Of a DNA stretch of 64,000 nt, positions 45,963-57,455 are shown in pieces. Positions within the stretch are counted from its first letter, which is position 1. Every line of letters begins with the position of its first letter. The translations under genes were made by a program, and so were the position numbers. The stretch comes from Sialis fuliginosa (Eukaryota > Arthropoda > Insecta > Megaloptera > Sialidae). A model generated the notes under the pieces. That model saw nothing but the letters and a program-made list of their open reading frames with translations, made no database searches and was not told where the DNA came from. The stretch covers positions 35,929,340-35,993,339 of the forward strand of contig OY540811.1 of NCBI GenBank assembly GCA_961205875.1, in the 5' to 3' direction.

Positions 45963-46232
45963 ATGCCGGGTGTTTATTGTGCAGTGGAACGTTGTAAAAG
46001 TTCATTTTACTGTAATAAAAATATGGATTCTGAACATATTAAGTTTTTTTCATTACCTAAAAATAGGGTTGAAATCATGCGGGAAAAAAAAATTAATATG
46101 AAGACAAGCAGAGTTTGCTCGTTGCATTTTACCGACAAAGATTGGCGGCTCAAAGACATTCTTTTGAATAATCCTATCACCAAAAGGTTACTAAATCCAA
46201 ATGCTGTGCCTTCAATAATGATACCTGATAAC
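45963..46232 (+). pseudogene. THAP zinc-finger exon of a P-element-like transposase relic
   Basis: ATG at 45963 opens 90 codons to a donor GTAAAT at 46233. A THAP domain is visible: start MPGVYCAVERC, then FFSLPKNR, VCSLHF and the terminal AVPSIM box (THAP AVPTIF motif). This gives the C2CH set Cys6, Cys11, the later Cys and His in CSLHF. The usual central Trp before the CSLHF part is not obvious, so DNA binding may be altered. It is the DNA-binding module of P-type transposases. Confidence 0.75.
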
Positions 46233-48017
46233 GTAAATTAACCAGGAACAATTTCTAGGCAAAACCGATGTGCTCAACGGAACAGAAAAAAATAGTTGAA
46301 TCTGCAATCGCAGATTATGATATGAGGTTAATTTTTTAAATATAGTTATTTATTTTCAATGTGTTTATGTTTGAATGTAGTAGTATTTTACAGCAGGAAA
46401 ATATATCAACATCTGATTTCCTAATAGAAGATTCCATTACTGCCACAAAATCTGTTGCAACTCAAACAGAGTAAGTAATATTTTCTTCTGTAGGCTTTTG
46501 TAACCGTTGTCCATAAGAGCTAACAATAAGTTTAAGTATACAATAATTATAATGTTCATTTTTTACCTTTTTTTACGCAATTGTTATCACAATATTTTCA
46601 TTAGAGTTGAAATTAACTGCGCAAGGGAATCCAGAATTATTGAATTGGAAAAAACGATTGAATTACTGAAGCAGAAAAATGCAGCTATTAAAAGCAGATG
46701 TCAACAAATGCAAAATTTGGAAAATTCCGTGAGCAAAATCTTCACAAATGGACAAATTAAAAAGCTGAGAAAACCAGACACAAAAATTAACTGGTCATTA
46801 GATGATATTTCGGCCGCAATTTGTTTGCACTCTGCAGGTCCACGTGCGTACAAATATTAGACTTGGGCCAGAAAAATGGTTATCAAACCCGGTATACTAA
46901 ATGACGTTATTAGATATATGAAAGACTATATCATTGAAGAAGAAAATAAAATATGCGTTCTTTCATTTGACAAAATGAAAATTAAATGCCAATATGAATA
47001 TGATAAAATTAATGATTCAACTCTAAAGCCTCATAATTACGTTCAAGTAGTAATAGCGAGAGGAATCAGAGGTAATTGGAAACAGCCAATATTTTATAAT
47101 TATGATTGTAGAATGACTACAATTATTTTAAATGAAATCATACTGAAACTAAAAGACGTTGGATATACAACAATAGCAATTATTTCGGATATGGGATCCA
47201 CCAACCAAGGACTGTGGAAAGAATTGGATGTTTCAATTTCGAAATGCTGGTTTACAAATCCAGGGAACGACGCAGAGAAGATTTTTGTTTTTGCTGACGT
47301 GCCGCACATGATCAAGCTATTAAGGAACCATTTTCTCGATTACTGGGTTCATTTTTCAAAATCATCACATACATAGTCAGCCTATACAAGAGTTAATAAA
47401 ATTAACTTCATCTTCTGAAGTGAGCATCAATTTTAAAATCTCAGATACTCACCTAAATGTTAAGAATGCTAAACGACAAAAAGTAAAACTTGCAACACAG
47501 TTGTTTTCACACACCACATCGTGTGCTATAAAGAGAGCAGTGTCATTAGGAAAATGTCATTCTGAAAATGCTCTAGCATGTGCAGATTTCATAAAAAATA
47601 CAAATTACTGGTTTGATGTCTTCAATACCAAAGTACCAGCAATCGATTCTAGATCAAGAAAAAAACCATATGGTTTGGAATTAACAGTACAAAACGAAAT
47701 TAAAAAAAAAAATGGACATCATGATGTCAAATATGCTTGGGCCGAAAAAAAAATCATTGATGCCATTCCAGAAAGGAATTCTAATTTCCAACAATTCTTT
47801 GCGCGAACTGTACGAGTACATGTCAGAAAAGTACAATTTTGAGTTTATTCTGACATATCGTTTTAATCAAGATGTTTTGGAAAACTTTTTTAGTGCGATT
47901 CGAGCAAAAGGCGGTTTACATGATCATCCTACTGCACTAGAGTTTAAGTATCGCTTAAGATCATACTTGTTAGGTAACGTATTTAATAAAAAATCATTTG
48001 CATTAACATTATATGTA

Positions 48018-48862
48018 TACCGGGTGGTCTATTTAAATTGAGACAAGTAAATATTTCGAAAACTAAAGAATTTCAGAGAAAATGTTTGATACAAAAGTTG
48101 TAGGGATAGGAGGGGGAAAACTAATGAATGTAAAAAAATTGAACTTGACTGTATGTTTTAAGGTCATTTTGAGGTCAACTTCATTTTTTTAAATGGAAAT
48201 GTATATATATTTTTGCATATTCGTATTCTACAATAAAAAGGAAATAACTTTCGTCTAAAAAGTTTTTTCGAAAACCTTCCTGTTGAAACCACATTCTTCT
48301 TTTTTCTTCATCAGTTAACTTATGTAGTTCATATAGCGCTTGATCCAAAAAGTTTCGATATTTTACACCATTCAAGTGTCCATAACAACAATTAATTTGG
48401 AAAGGCTTTCAGTTTTCCAGTTTGGCTAGGCTTATGAATTATTTTGAAATATCTAATTATTATCATGTTGAAAAATGTATTGAAGTTGATGGTTATCACT
48501 TCGAATATTTATTATTTACATTTATAAAAATTTTTAAATTTCCATTATTTTTAGTTTCATTTTTTCAACAAAAAAAAATATATATTTTTTTAAATTAAAA
48601 TTGGAATTTAAAAAAAACTTTTTAGACAAAAGTTATTTCCTTTTTGTTGTAGAATACGAATATGTAAAAAAATATATATATTTCCATTTAAAAAAATGAA
48701 GTTGACCTAAAAATGACCTTAAAACATACACTCAAGTTCAAATTTTTTACATTCATTAGTTTCCCCCCTCCTAACCCTGCAACTTTTGTACCAAACATTT
48801 TCTCTAAAAATTCTTGGTTTTTAAAATATTTACTTGTCTCAATTTAAATAGACCACCCGGTA
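48018..48862. mobile_element. Foldback element with Tc1/mariner-type ends inside the P relic
   Basis: The ends TACCGGGTGGTCTATTTAAA and its inverse are flanked by TA (48016-48017 and 48863-48864). Arms of roughly 250 bp pair (ACTTCATTTTTTTAAATGGA and the inverse). The loop carries a transposase fragment on the minus strand. It splits the C-terminal third of the P-type relic. Confidence 0.88.
48181..48375 (-). pseudogene. Mariner-type DDE transposase fragment in the foldback loop
   Basis: The minus frame reads MNGVKYRNFLDQALYELHKL and EEKRRMWFQQEG, which resembles the region before the second catalytic Asp of Tc1/mariner transposases (pattern NGxxYxxFL...R..MWFQxDGAPxH). Here DGAPxH has become EGFRKN, so the catalytic residue is lost. 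Only about 40 residues are recognisable; the rest of the frame lies in the repeat arm. Confidence 0.6.
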
Positions 48863-49761
48863 TAATAATATACAGATATGTATTGTTATTATTTTTAATT
48901 TAACCTAATACCTAATAGGAAGAAACGAAACGCTGCTCCATTCAAAGGAGACAAGCAATGTACAAGACTACGAAACCGAGGTGCTATGCTTGAACTACAA
49001 TATACAAGAACCTGTAATATACCAAAACATAGATATAGAAACATTAGAAGACATGACAGTGACATCAACAATAACGAAAATACAGACAATGAACTAAAAA
49101 ATATGCAATTTGATGAACTGCATTAGAAAATTTGGCAGGGTATATAATTAAGAAACTGGGATTAGAAAATTCGGGGGAGATATCATCAAAACAACAATGT
49201 CAGTCTTCATGGACGTGGGTGGACCAGCTTTCGGAGGGTGGACTCTATAAGCCTACCGAAGAATTTTTGGCGAAAATTTTAGATTTAGAAAAAGTATCAT
49301 TTAAGTCAATGTGATAACATTAATATATCAGAAAAAGTTAAACAATTATTTTTTAGAAGTAGATTATATTTTAGATTACGTAAATTAAATAAGGACCTAA
49401 TATATCAAATAACTCATAAAAGAAAATTTATTAAAACTGTAACATAAAAAACCACACTTGTTCATTTCATTTATACAAATTATTATCATTTTGTTTTTCA
49501 GTTTGCACTGAGTTTATGGTTACTTCATTAGTATCTAGTATAGTTTCTTCCTCTGGAGTTTTTATTACAAATTTAGATTCTTCTATGCGGTTTCTATTAC
49601 TAGTCCAGGAACATTAGGTTTTCTCTCGGGAAAAATTCGCAATATGTTGAATTTTTGTATTCCCCAGACACAGCTATTTTTCGTCTAAATGTACTGGACT
49701 ATACGTCTTCATTTGCTTCTTTTAAATCTACATCGATTTATAATATTTTAATTAAATAAAA

Positions 49762-50440
49762 CGGCCAAGTGCGTGTTGGGCACGCACATGATAGGTTTCC
49801 GTAGTCATTACGATTTATAAACAAGTTATTTCAACGGACGCTCTGATAACGACATTTAAATGCAAATATATCGTGACTGAAGGGTTAAAATCAAAAGGTC
49901 ATATAACATTTTTTGTTGCATTTTAGGAGACCTATCTAAAGATACCCCACTCAATGGGTTAAGTGAAAAAAAAATGTGAGTTCACTTTTCAGTCTATGGG
50001 AGGGGTCCAAAATAATTTTGACAGTGTTCGTTATAATTTTCAGTGGATGTACTAATTAAAGGCTACATTCATGAAATTTTTCAGATTTTTTAAATTGATA
50101 GTTTAGAAATTAGGGTGGGGGGGACGCTTTTATCACGACTTTGAACGCAAATACATCGTGACTGAAGGGTTAAAATCAAAATGTCATATTGCATTTTAGG
50201 AGACCTATCTAAAGACTCCCACTTAATGGATTAAGTGAAAATTTTTTTTTGAAAATACTTTTCAGTCTATGGAATGGGGGTCCAAAAAAATTTTTTTTCA
50301 AAAATATTATCATTTCTGTGTTTGGGTTATCAGTCTTCGTCTGTATACCAAATTTCATCTTAATCGGCTTAAAATTTTTGTAGGACGGACGGACATGGCG
50401 AAACTATAAGGTTTCCTAGTTTTCTACGGAAACCTAAAAA
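49762..50440. repeat. Dispersed repeat with GGTTTCCGTAG / CTACGGAAACC ends
   Basis: Starts AAACGGCCAAGTGCGTG, a motif like one common in insect dispersed repeats. It contains a direct duplication of ATATCGTGACTGAAGGGTTA at about 49867 and 50152. The end with GGACATGGCGAAACTATAAG is shared with the palindrome at 22880-23083. Confidence 0.6.
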
Positions 50441-50849
50441 GAGCATAAAATATCGGTATGGAGAACCATACATGACTTCCATGTTCCATAATATCGTTTT
50501 AAATAATTTTTAATATATGAACAATTTAATAGGGATTTGTCAGAAATAAAACTCACCTTTGTATTATAAATATTAGTCTTATAATGTCCTAATGTTAAAA
50601 ACATAATACACATTTGTAGAATAACTAATTTTACACTTTGAATTTAGTTGTATTTGTTTCCAAGGCAACATGAATTCTGCACTCGAGATGACGTCACAAC
50701 ATTCAAGGTCAGAGCTGTCAATCTTACCTTGTATATTTGTATCATGGGTATCTATGGAAACTAATGGACAATTTACGAGTTTAGTTTGGCTCAAATTAAT
50801 TCAATCGTTCTGAGACGTTGAAATTTACTAAATGTGTAGTAAACTGTTT

Positions 50850-51192
50850 ATACAACAGAATTGTATGTTAAAAGAACACAAATAAGTTTTAAGGGTAGTC
50901 ATCAACCCTTAAAAACTAAATCACCCCCGATAATAGGGTTGTAAATTGAATCAATTGCGATTTTATGAAAAATCAATTAAAGCTGTTATTTAACAATTTT
51001 TTTGAAAATTTTGTGCACCACAATTCACCCCTACGGATATAGGTACCCCCAATTTAAAAAAAATTACACATTTTTTTAAATATGGTATCTAGAAAGTCCG
51101 TGGTATTTTTGTTTCATCGTTTCGTAATGATTTCTTATAAAATCACACTTAAATTTAATATTCTACCCTACTATTTGGGGCGGTTTAGTAAA
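50850..51192. repeat. Right repeat beside the P relic, with MITE-like inverted ends
   Basis: 50920-50980 (ACTAAATCACCCCCGATAAT...) and 51131-51192 form imperfect inverted ends of a roughly 273-bp unit. The first 280 bases match 45398-45680 directly. No clear target duplication. Confidence 0.55.
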
Positions 51193-51715
51193 CAAATGTA
51201 AAAATGTATGTGTTACTATGAAAACAGTAAATACTTTTTTAAGCACTGAAATATCAATGAAAAAGCCTACTTTTTTTAACGATTGTAGAAAAAAAACCCT
51301 TCTCATAGACTGAAAAAAGTATATTTAATTTTTTTTCACTGAATCCATTGACTGGGGGTGTCTTTAGATAGCTCTTTAATAAAATCATTATTAAGAGAAA
51401 ATCTGACGCTCCACAGAGGTAGTAGGTAGTATAGGTTTGTTTGTTGACAATAAACCATGTTTTATTAAATTCACACCTGCTGTTTCCCTTTTTCAATATT
51501 AAACAAATAAAATAACTAAAATACATCAAAGGATAAATATGGTATAGGTACTCGACGGGTGATTTACCTTTTATCTTTTGTCTATTAAATACATAAGTCA
51601 TTCAGAAGACAAACTGACTAACTATGCTTAGAATAAATATATTGGGTGTAGAAATTAATTGTATTATTTCAAATATGTGTTTACAGATATTTAATCTGTT
51701 AATATTGTGGCAAAT
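51193..51715. other. AT-rich stretch, nothing recognised
   Basis: A 115-codon minus frame at 51254-51601 has no motif, no family resemblance and AT-driven composition, so it is not called. Confidence 0.35.
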
Positions 51716-52494
51716 TCATAATTTTTACTTCCATGTTCTGAAAGAAATGGAAGTATTGTAATACCATCGAAAAATCGTGTCCGAGAAAATGACAAATACT
51801 GATTGTACTAACTTCAAAACGTAAAGAAAAGTTAATTTCCGCATGGCGGCTGTGCGTGTGTCTGTGTGTCTGTGCGGATGTAGATTTTTTTTTCGTGCAC
51901 GATAACTACTGTAAAAATGTACCGATCTGAATTATTGTCTCAGTGAGTACTCCAGACCTATTGATTTTGGTGCTAATCGGATTAGGGGGTTTTGGAAATA
52001 TTCGAAATTTTGTAACTTTTTTCGTCTCAAAAGTGAACATTACGAGTATTATCATTAGTTTTGATATGATTTTTGATATATTTATCTACATAATTGTTAA
52101 TCATGTAAAGGTAAATTCGGACAAAATAATAATCAATAAAAATAAAAATTTCAACCTCTAATAGCGTGGAAGAAAAATAGGAGGGATTTTTTATAAGTTT
52201 ATCTACATAGTTGATTAAGTTATAAAGATGAATTCGGAAAAAATAGTCTTCAATAAAAATTAGAATTTTGACATTCAACCCCTAATGGCGGGGGTAGACA
52301 AAGGGTGGGTTTTTGCAATTTTTCACTACGGTCTGAGATATTTACGAATAAAGACCAAAAAAAAGAAAAATTTAATATTTTACCCCTTGTCACGTATGGA
52401 GGGTTGTAATTAGTTATATTCGATTTGGTGGGAAAATAACACGGGGTGGGGGTTTCGAAATCCATGCTAACAAAACCGTGGGTATCAGCTAGTC
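51716..52494. repeat. Dispersed repeat ending in a Helitron family 2 tail
   Basis: It begins ACTTCCATGTTCTGAAAGAA and ATGGAAGT (a hairpin), then ATTTCCGCATGGCGGCTGTG and a (TGTC/TGTG)n tract. From about 52180 it resembles the 3' part of the Helitron at 39641-40586 and ends ATCAGCTAG followed by T. Its 5' half recurs at 52866-53160. Confidence 0.6.
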
Positions 52495-52752
52495 AAATAT
52501 AAATAAACAATAAACAATGAAATCATTCACACCAACGTAAATGTACATTATTCCGAGATAATACGTAATGCGGGATTTTTTTAATTTCAGTCATAAAATA
52601 AGAAAATCTAAATGTATTTATAATTTTACACAATACCACAGCAACTATAATTCAAATATGAACAAAAAAACGCGACTTGAAAACAAACTTGACGTCTCTA
52701 AAAGCTGTGTCGACCTTCGAAACTCATCGATCGCCGTCGACCATGCTTTACT

Positions 52753-52818
52753 ACAGGCTTGTCCAACCCGCGGCCTGAGTATCTTTGGTGCGGCCCTCAT
52801 CAGATATATTTTTTAAAC
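52753..52818. repeat. Fragment with a hAT-like end
   Basis: CAGGCTTGTCCAACCCGCGG resembles the left end of the element at 57456-58229 (CAGGCCTGGCCAACCC). The right end is missing. Confidence 0.4.
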
Positions 52819-52865
52819 AGGTAATATCGATTTATGACTTATTTAAAAAATATATATTAAAACGA

Positions 52866-53160
52866 TTTTTACTTCCATGTTCTGAAAGAAATAGAAGTAC
52901 CTATTGTAATACCATCGAAAAATCGTGTCCGAGATAATAACAGATTCTGATTGTACTAACTTTAAAACTTAAAGAAAAGTTAATTTCCGCATGGCGGCTG
53001 TGTGTGTGTTGTGTGTCCGTGTGTCTGTGTGTCTGAATGTATAATTTTCCTTCGTTGGGGAAAATGTTTGTCTCGGTGAGTACTCCAGACCTATTGCTAA
53101 TCGGATTAGTGGTTTTAGAAATATTCGAAATTTTGTAACTATTTTCGTCTAAAAAGTGAA
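52866..53160. repeat. Second copy of the ACTTCCATGTTCTGAAAGAA repeat
   Basis: Matches 51716-52040, including ATCGAAAAATCGTGTCCGAG, ATTTCCGCATGGCGGCTGTG and AGTACTCCAGACCTATTG. A shorter relative starts near 16283. Confidence 0.7.
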
Positions 53161-53226
53161 TATTGCGAGTATTATCTGTTACTCGATAGGCTAGTTTTTT
53201 TGCAGCCACCTCTTGTTCTATAATAG

Positions 53227-53562
53227 GGTCCACTGACGGTACAATTAGTTGTTCTACAGGTTGTACAATAAGTTGAACTGTAAATCGAAAAGACGGATCG
53301 TAGAGAGTTTTATTATTCCAAAGCGATCAGTCGTACAATTTTTGATAAATTAATATACAGAAAAATATCACTGCAATCTATAATTGTATGCAATCTACAA
53401 GTTGTATAACAGATTTTTAAACATGCTAAACTTTCGTCGATACAACCGCGTCGTACGATAGATTGAACTACAACGCCATAGACGTTGCAATTATCGTTCA
53501 AACGGTTGAACCAACTAAGATTGTACAACATGTTGTACTACATATTGTATCGTCAGTGGACC
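53227..53562. mobile_element. MITE with ~50-bp TIRs
   Basis: GGTCCACTGACGGTACAAT and ATTGTATCGTCAGTGGACC are the ends. The inverted repeats continue with GTTGTACAA blocks. No clear target duplication. Confidence 0.65.
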
Positions 53563-53580
53563 ATTTAAGGGTAGCAAGTC

Positions 53581-54247
53581 TAGAGCTGGGTGCGGGCAGT
53601 GAATTTTTCGGGTCACGTTGGATCACAGCCGTGACCCGTGTGAGCGTGAACGATTTTCAAATCTTGAATCGTCAGCGTGCGTGATTAAAACAACTGTGCG
53701 CGAGTACATTTTTCTTGTCCGTGAGTATATTTTGAAGATCATTTTTTTTATAAACTTATTTGATTTTTTTTAATATCTGAACTATTAATGCATGAATATA
53801 ATTATGTTTTAAAACGAATTTTGGCATTACAAATACAGTATAAAAAATAAATGTCATTTTTAGAAGCACTTTCACATGGTCAGTATTGCCAACTATATCA
53901 GAACACACAAAAAGAATTAAAAATGCATTGTAGCTTTATTTTCTTATTGTTTTGTTTGCTATTACTGTACTATAATGCAGTTTAGAAGAAATAATATGAA
54001 TATAAAATACATATACACAACTATAATTTTCATCATTTCAAAATTTAATTTACAACAATTACATTAAATCGTGCCACGAGCGTGACCCGCCGTGCGTGAT
54101 AGGGCGTGAGTTAAAAAATAGGATTCGTGAGCGTGCGTGAACGTGAATACTTTTTTTTATAACCGTTACTGAGCAGACGTGACTACAAATTTTTCTCTCG
54201 TGAGCGTGCGTGATCGTGAACAAAAATTACTCACGCGCCCAGCTCTA
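53581..54247. mobile_element. hAT-like element of the CGTGAGCGTG family, copy 1
   Basis: The ends TAGAGCTGGGTGCG and CGCGCCCAGCTCTA enclose many variants of CGTGAGCGTGCGTGATCGTG at both sides. Flanks AGCAAGTC and GCCTAGTC agree only in part. 667 bp, closely related to 56140-56797. Confidence 0.75.
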
Positions 54248-54589
54248 GCCTAGTCATATGTAAAGTTCAGATCACTTTTTTTTGTGAGCCTGTGTTATGT
54301 AAGAAGTCTGGTAAGGTTTATAAATAAAATTGTAAAAATAACATACACAACATTAAATTTTAATTTAATTACAATTTTATCTACAGAATATCATGGATAC
54401 AAAGAACATAGATATTTAAATTAAATGTACAAATTATAAATATAGTACTAATCCTACCAGTGTCGTACACATATGATAACATTTAAATACATCAATATTA
54501 GAGCAATATCGGAAGTAACCAATTAAAAAAGTATTGACAAGATAAACGGAAAAACTGAATTAAACTCATTCATTTAATTAAATTGGATA

Positions 54590-55659
54590 AGTGGAGGGAA
54601 ATGGGTGTGAGGGGTATTTGGGTGGTATTTTTTTTTAGAAAATTTTCTATTTGCTTAATATGCACTTTAGAGCTGTAAACAAATGCATAAATGTTTCTTT
54701 ATAAATACATGATATCTATTAACTAAATGTATGAGGAGTTATAAACTTATTTTTGAAGTAATAACCATAAAATGTTACTTTTTATTCTGAAACATTTATG
54801 TCCGATATTATAAAGTAGCTCGCAAAATTTGCTAGCTTGCATGCACTCTCAAATGGGTATTAATTCTGTACTATATCTATGGATTAGCCTTGGAATTTAG
54901 AGCAGTGACACGTCAACTAATTGTAACACAGTTGGCATCTTTAACCGTACACAATAATTTTCATAATATCACCACTGCGCGAAACTGTCAAAGTCTTCAA
55001 CAAACTCAATGAGAACTGTCACATAAGTTTGATATATCATTTAAAAATGCTTACAAGCTAGCAAATTTGCGAGCTCCTTTATAATACCCGACATTTCACT
55101 TTAAAAGTTTGTAGTTATTACTTATTACCCAACTATCCACAGGTCTATGTTTTTTGTTTTTTAAATAAGATCAAAACATATCAATTTAAGTTTAATTTGT
55201 TATTCATGCTTATAGCTTGAAAATATTCATTAATAAATACTTACATGATAGATAAGGATTAAGGACCTATTAGTGATGTTTTAGAGTATAATTGCTTTGA
55301 CAAGTTGCGAAAATTGCTGATTTTTACAAAGTTTTGAAGCTTTATAAAATAGGTTTCCAATGAAGTTAGAAATCCAAGTTAGTTTTTTTTCAATGTATAT
55401 TTAGTTAAAAATTAGTTCTGAAAGTCACATATCTTAAGTTAAATTACTTTAATTCCTCACACTCCTTTTTAAAAATGGGAGCAAGTTTTTAGAAATAAAT
55501 TTTACATGTGTGGTATAGTATCGTTTTTTTATGTGAAAGAAAATGTTGAAAAAAATTAATTAAAAGCAAACTGGAGTGCAAAAACGAGTGATTTAGATTT
55601 TTAAGAATATTTTAGCCTATAGGATTGAATTTCAAAAACATACCCCCTTTCTCTCCACT
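54590..55659. mobile_element. Foldback element with TA target, 1.07 kb
   Basis: The ends AGTGGAGGGAAATGGG and TTTCTCTCCACT are flanked by TA (54588-54589, 55660-55661). Inverted blocks near the middle (GAGCTCGCAAATTTGCTAGC-type at about 54807-54840 and 55057-55085) pair. Its right TA is also the left TA of the Tc1 relic. Confidence 0.7.
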
Positions 55660-55927
55660 TACGGTCTGTCAAGTAAGAGCATGAACGGCTTAATTTGTTT
55701 AAAAAAATATAAAAAAAATTCCTCATTGTCTATGTTTTAAAACAAAATGCGATTTTATTAATAATTCGTCCAGTCGCCAACAGTCAATAATCGCCCGGAA
55801 TCTCCGACCAGGTTTTCAGCGTACTAACGCGGCAGAGATCTCCAAATGCGACGAATTTCTCGAGACAGTTGCTTCAAATCACAGACTTTTCTTCCACGAA
55901 GCTTGTGTTTCATGTACGCCCCCAATA

Positions 55928-57049
55928 GAGTTGGGAAAAATAAGTCTTTTTAGTGACTCGAGTTATTTAAATCAATTCAGTAATCAGAATCGTTCTAACT
56001 GATTGGTTCAATGACGCATTGACTTATAAAAATGAATTGACGAGTGACGAGTCATTTGAATCGGTTCAGTACAGCGAATCGTTCGTATGGACTTGAATAC
56101 AAGTGAGTGCAATACAAGTCGGTACGATAAAATCCGAACTAGAGCTGGGCGCGGGCCGTGAATTTTTCGGGTCACGGCCGTGAACCGCGTGAGCGTGAGT
56201 GATTTTCAAATCTTGAATTGTGAGCGGGCGTGATCGTGAGTCAAATTAAAACAACCGTACGTGAGTACATTTTTTTTGTGCGTGAGTCCGTGAGTATATT
56301 TTGAAAATAATTTTTTTTATAAACTTATTTGATCTTTTTTTTAATATCTGAACTTATGATGCATAGATATAATAATGTATTAAAACGAATTTTGGCATTA
56401 AAAAATATAGTATAAAAAATAAATGTTATTTTTAGAAGCACTTTCACATGGTCAGTATTGCTAACTATATCAGAACACCAAAAAAAAGATTTAAAACTGC
56501 ATTGTAGCTTTATTTTCTTATTGTTTTGTTTGCTATTACTTGTACTATAATGCAGTTTAGAAGAAAATAATATGAATATAAAATAAAACATACACAATAT
56601 ATTGCACGTAAAAAACATTAATTTTCATCATTTCAAATTTTAATTTACAACAATAAGATTAAATCGGGTCACGAGCGTGACCCACCGTGCGTGATCAGAC
56701 GTGAGTAAAAAAATAGAATTCGTGAGGCGTGACTAAAATTTTTTCTCTCGTGAGCGTGCGTGATCGTGCGCAAAAAATACTCACGCGCCCAGCTCTAGTC
56801 CGAACGTATCCGATCTCTGACAGGATGGATTGCATACTATTCGATAAAATACATTGTTACTTTTTGGCCATCGTTCGTTGCTTAACGTATTAGTGGCGTA
56901 CAAATTAACTTTATTTTTGTTCATTATTATAATTGTGTAAATTTATCATATTACTTTATATATTTATCATATTACTTAAAAATAACTGACTCGAGTCGAT
57001 TCGTTCACCGAAAAGAACGAATCGTTCATGAATTACACATCTCTAACGC
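55928..57049. mobile_element. hAT-like element inserted in the Tc1 relic
   Basis: TAGAGTTGGGAAAAATAAG near 55927 and TTACACATCTCTA near 57049 are the ends. Flanks ACGCCCCCA and ACGCCCAT are similar, as if an 8-bp duplication had drifted. It contains repeated GACTCGAGTT and GAATCGTTC motifs and the nested element 56140-56797. Confidence 0.5.
56140..56797. mobile_element. hAT-like element of the CGTGAGCGTG family, copy 2
   Basis: The ends TAGAGCTGGGCGCG and CGCGCCCAGCTCTA are flanked by ATCCGAAC (56132-56139) and GTCCGAAC (56798-56805), 7 of 8 identical. 658 bp; dense GTGAGCGTGCGTGATCGTG repeats near both ends. Confidence 0.85.
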
Positions 57050-57455
57050 CCATACATTTCTCATTGTCAGTTGGATTTTCATCAGGTGACTGCGAGAACT
57101 AATACCAGACTGCTATTTTTACCTTGGTGCGATGTTTGGAATCGTTATCCTCCTGATGGATCCAGTCCTTGTTTTTATCGATATACCAAAGCTTGGCAGT
57201 CGGTAACAACATTTTCTGTGTATTTATATTGTAGGTAAACAGGTGCAAAGTTTCGAGTTTTGGGGACACTTTGCCTACGGAGTCACGTTCCGTGAAAAAT
57301 TAACAGTTTTGGTCACTTTAGTCGCTTTAAATTGCTAAACTCATTTAAAAACAATTTAGACTTTCCCATGTATTTGGCAGCAACTTTACAGGACATTTTT
57401 GGACCTTTCGGATGCGTACAGAGGAACACAACCTCGTAGTGTGAAGCGAGTATAC

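Larger units (their letters stand above)
45963..49446 (+). pseudogene. P-element-like (THAP9-type) transposase relic
   Basis: In order: the THAP exon; small exon-like pieces at 46259-46326 and 46394-46470; a coiled coil at about 46630-46700 (IIELEKTIELLKQKN) and the NWSLDDISAAICLHSAGPRAY segment typical of P transposases, ending at an in-frame TAG at 46858; the RNase-H-like core at 46876-47376 with LSFDKMKIK and IISDMGSTNQGLW; a frameshifted continuation at 47385-47840; a frame with RFNQDVLENFFSAIRAKGG at about 47850-48010; then, after a foldback insertion, ENLAGYIIKKLG and WVDQLSEGGLYKP at 49120-49314; and a last frame, SEKVKQLFFRSRLYFRLRKL, to 49446. At least one stop, three frameshifts and an 845-bp insertion disable it. 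It is an extinct cut-and-paste transposase. Confidence 0.85.

Noticed and set aside
51254-51601. 115-codon minus ORF
   Set aside because: AT-driven composition, no motif, no splice or start context.
56325-56618. 97-codon minus ORF
   Set aside because: Lies inside a hAT-like element; A/T-rich translation without domain.
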